Source: Xanthocytophaga flava (GTDB lineage: Bacteria > Bacteroidota > Bacteroidia > Cytophagales > 172606-1). From it: 64,000 nt of DNA. Under the pieces are notes generated by a model. The model worked only from the letters and a program-made list of their open reading frames with translations. It did not search any database and was not told the origin of the DNA. Shown piece after piece: positions 63,008-64,000 of the stretch; positions within the stretch are counted from its first letter, which is position 1; each line of letters opens with the position of its first letter. Made by a program: the position numbers and the translations under genes. Location of the stretch: the NCBI GenBank assembly GCA_030068525.1, contig JASJOS010000005.1:434001-498000 (forward strand). The letters are read 5' to 3'.

Positions 63008-63283
63008 ATGAGTTTACAACATATCGGCCAACGTATTTATCATTTACGGGTAGAAATCCTGCAAATACCCCAATGGGAGTTTGCTCAACGTACCGGAACG
63101 GCACAAGGCAATCTGTCCTCGCTGGAAAAGGGACGTTCACTTCCCTCCTGCTTTTTCCTGTGGTCGCTACAAACAACCTTTCATACGGATCTGAACTGGT
63201 TGATCACCGGAGAAGGCGAACCCATTCGCCCTTCTGGCAACAAACGCAAAAACACACTACAAACCACTGAAAACCAACCATAA
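63008..63283 (+). CDS. XRE-family helix-turn-helix regulator
   Basis: 91 residues from the ATG at 63008 (a TTG nine bases upstream is in frame). The HTH_3 domain spans about 4-65: IGQRIYHLRVEILQIPQWEFAQRTGTAQGNLSSLEKGRSLPSCFFLWSLQTTFHTDLNWLITGEG, with the recognition helix around TAQGNLSSLEKG. The basic tail follows. Small regulators of this kind control lysogeny or transfer in mobile elements. It lies between a VRR-NUC gene and a coiled-coil gene, consistent with that role. Confidence 0.87.
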   Translation: MSLQHIGQRIYHLRVEILQIPQWEFAQRTGTAQGNLSSLEKGRSLPSCFFLWSLQTTFHTDLNWLITGEGEPIRPSGNKRKNTLQTTENQP

Positions 63284-63479
63284 ACGTAGTTGCGATTATC
63301 GCAAGTACGGTTGGACTGGTATTTGGATAATGCCGACCTTTGTATCACTAAATCGGTTAGAAAAGGGGCTTACCTCTCTGCCTGCAAGCAATCCGGACCC
63401 TTGACAGCAGCGCACCTAAAAGCCCCCACTCTACCGACCCTTTGTACGCTACTATTTCCACATCAAACCAAACAAAACA

Positions 63480-63896
63480 ATGGCATTAACCCTAACCCTG
63501 CTCACCTCCAAAGCTGACTGTGACAAAGTCCTCGATGAGCTTTCAGACCTGAAAAGCGATCTGGAATACAAACAAATCTCGCTGACCCGCAGCCGTGAAA
63601 ATGCAGCTGACAGAGCCTCTGACATCGAAGCTACCTTAGCCTCCTCTGAAGCGGAAGTAGACTCACTAACCTCCATCATCGCCGTATTACCGGAGAATAC
63701 GACCAAGACCGAAATGGAGAACCGCAAAGTGAAAGCCGAATACAAGCTATTCACAGCACAGCAACGAAAGTTGCAATATGGCACAACGGCGGTAGTACTC
63801 TACGAATCGCAGTTGGATGAAGTAGAACAACGCCTGTCAGTCATAGACGGCTCGATGTCTACCATCACCAATCACAAGGCGACGCTACCGGCCTAA
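63480..63896 (+). CDS. Small coiled-coil protein, possibly phage-related
   Basis: 138 residues, almost entirely helical. MALTLTLLTSKADCDKVLDELSDLKSDLEYKQISLTRS begins a chain with heptad-like spacing (EAEVDSLTSIIAVL; EMENRKVKAEYKLFTAQQRKLQYG). Small proteins of this size and style precede structural genes in some Bacteroidota prophage-like clusters, but I cannot name the family. TTGG-N20-GACCTTTG at 63311-63342 is a weak promoter candidate, which would leave a leader of about 130 bases. GC content is higher than in the left part of the window. Confidence 0.65.
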   Translation: MALTLTLLTSKADCDKVLDELSDLKSDLEYKQISLTRSRENAADRASDIEATLASSEAEVDSLTSIIAVLPENTTKTEMENRKVKAEYKLFTAQQRKLQYGTTAVVLYESQLDEVEQRLSVIDGSMSTITNHKATLPA

Positions 63897-63954
63897 TCCA
63901 GGTAGCAACAAGCCAGACATAAAGGCATAATGAAACAGGCATAGGTTAAACCCT

Positions 63955-64000
63955 ATGGAGGTTTACGAATGTGAAACGATTGATTATGCGCAGATAGAGT
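63955..64000 (+). CDS. Possible start of a further gene, cut by the window edge
   Basis: An ATG at 63955 opens a frame that stays open for the last 15 codons (MEVYECETIDYAQIE) and would run on past the window. It is on the same strand as the coiled-coil gene, 58 bases behind it. Too short to identify. Confidence 0.35.
   Translation, partial: MEVYECETIDYAQIE

Noticed and set aside
63290..63517. 75-codon frame between the XRE and coiled-coil genes
   Set aside because: It overlaps the start of the coiled-coil gene in another frame, is rich in proline and threonine without pattern, and covers the likely promoter and leader of that gene.
1..64000. tRNA and rRNA genes
   Set aside because: I looked through the intergenic regions for cloverleaf-like segments and conserved rRNA stretches and recognised none; a covariance-model search could still find a missed one.

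Overview
The window is a stretch of bacterial chromosome from a member of the Bacteroidota, most likely order Cytophagales. The signs are a SusC/SusD pair with its own ECF sigma factor and FecR anti-sigma factor, a type IX secretion sorting domain, Bacteroidota-typical families (GWxTD, DUF4292, DUF5723, DUF2027-Smr, eboD/eboE), almost no Shine-Dalgarno sequences, and candidate promoters of the TTTG-N19-21-TAnnTTTG type. Base composition is AT-rich, except for a visibly more GC-rich block at the right end.

Layout. 1-12.8 kb: the tail of a probable ispH, a crtZ-like carotenoid hydroxylase, the cell-elongation pair mrdA-rodA, a GWxTD lipoprotein, a 2OG-Fe(II) oxygenase, a methyltransferase, an alpha-ketoglutaric semialdehyde dehydrogenase, a TPR protein, an N-carbamoylputrescine amidase and small unknowns. 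12.8-19.6 kb, minus strand: a KPV-repeat protein, a two-gene unit of large exported unknowns, and a T9SS-exported FG-GAP protein. 19.7-30.6 kb, plus strand: murF, a five-domain ThuA/sugar dehydrogenase/cytochrome protein, an isolated eboD-eboE pair, and an H-NOX gas sensor followed by its hybrid histidine kinase. 30.7-33.7 kb, minus strand: an SDR without its catalytic YxxxK, a Crp/Fnr regulator and a flavin amine oxidase. 33.8-46.7 kb: a secreted protein whose signal peptide is cut by an in-frame TGA, small lipoproteins, a DUF1080 protein, rdgB, an APC permease, the conserved TPR-DUF4292-EnvC operon, a zinc-ribbon protein and DUF5723. 47.2-61.6 kb: DUF2027-Smr, an unknown, a glycosyltransferase, the sigma/FecR/SusC/SusD locus, an HD phosphohydrolase, an esterase-fold lipoprotein and an LRR protein.

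From 61.6 kb to the end the character changes: a truncated repeat, a small wHTH-like protein, a 66-bp perfect palindrome, a VRR-NUC nuclease, iteron-like repeats, an XRE regulator and a small coiled-coil protein. This looks like the edge of a prophage-like or integrative element.

The most unusual feature is a dispersed, apparently non-coding repeat family with 13-bp terminal inverted repeats (ACATGAGTCATCC). Three long copies (34999, 39485, 48812) and one solo left end (61622) sit downstream of genes. Two internal hairpins differ between copies by paired changes that keep the stems, which suggests selection for structure. Two copies are accompanied by a second repeat made of GTTGGTG/CACCAAC palindromes, and copy C lies between two versions of the same terminator. 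Other points of interest are the 66-bp palindrome, the hairpin array behind susD, and the TGA-broken signal peptide. All family assignments come from reading the sequence; no database search was run.
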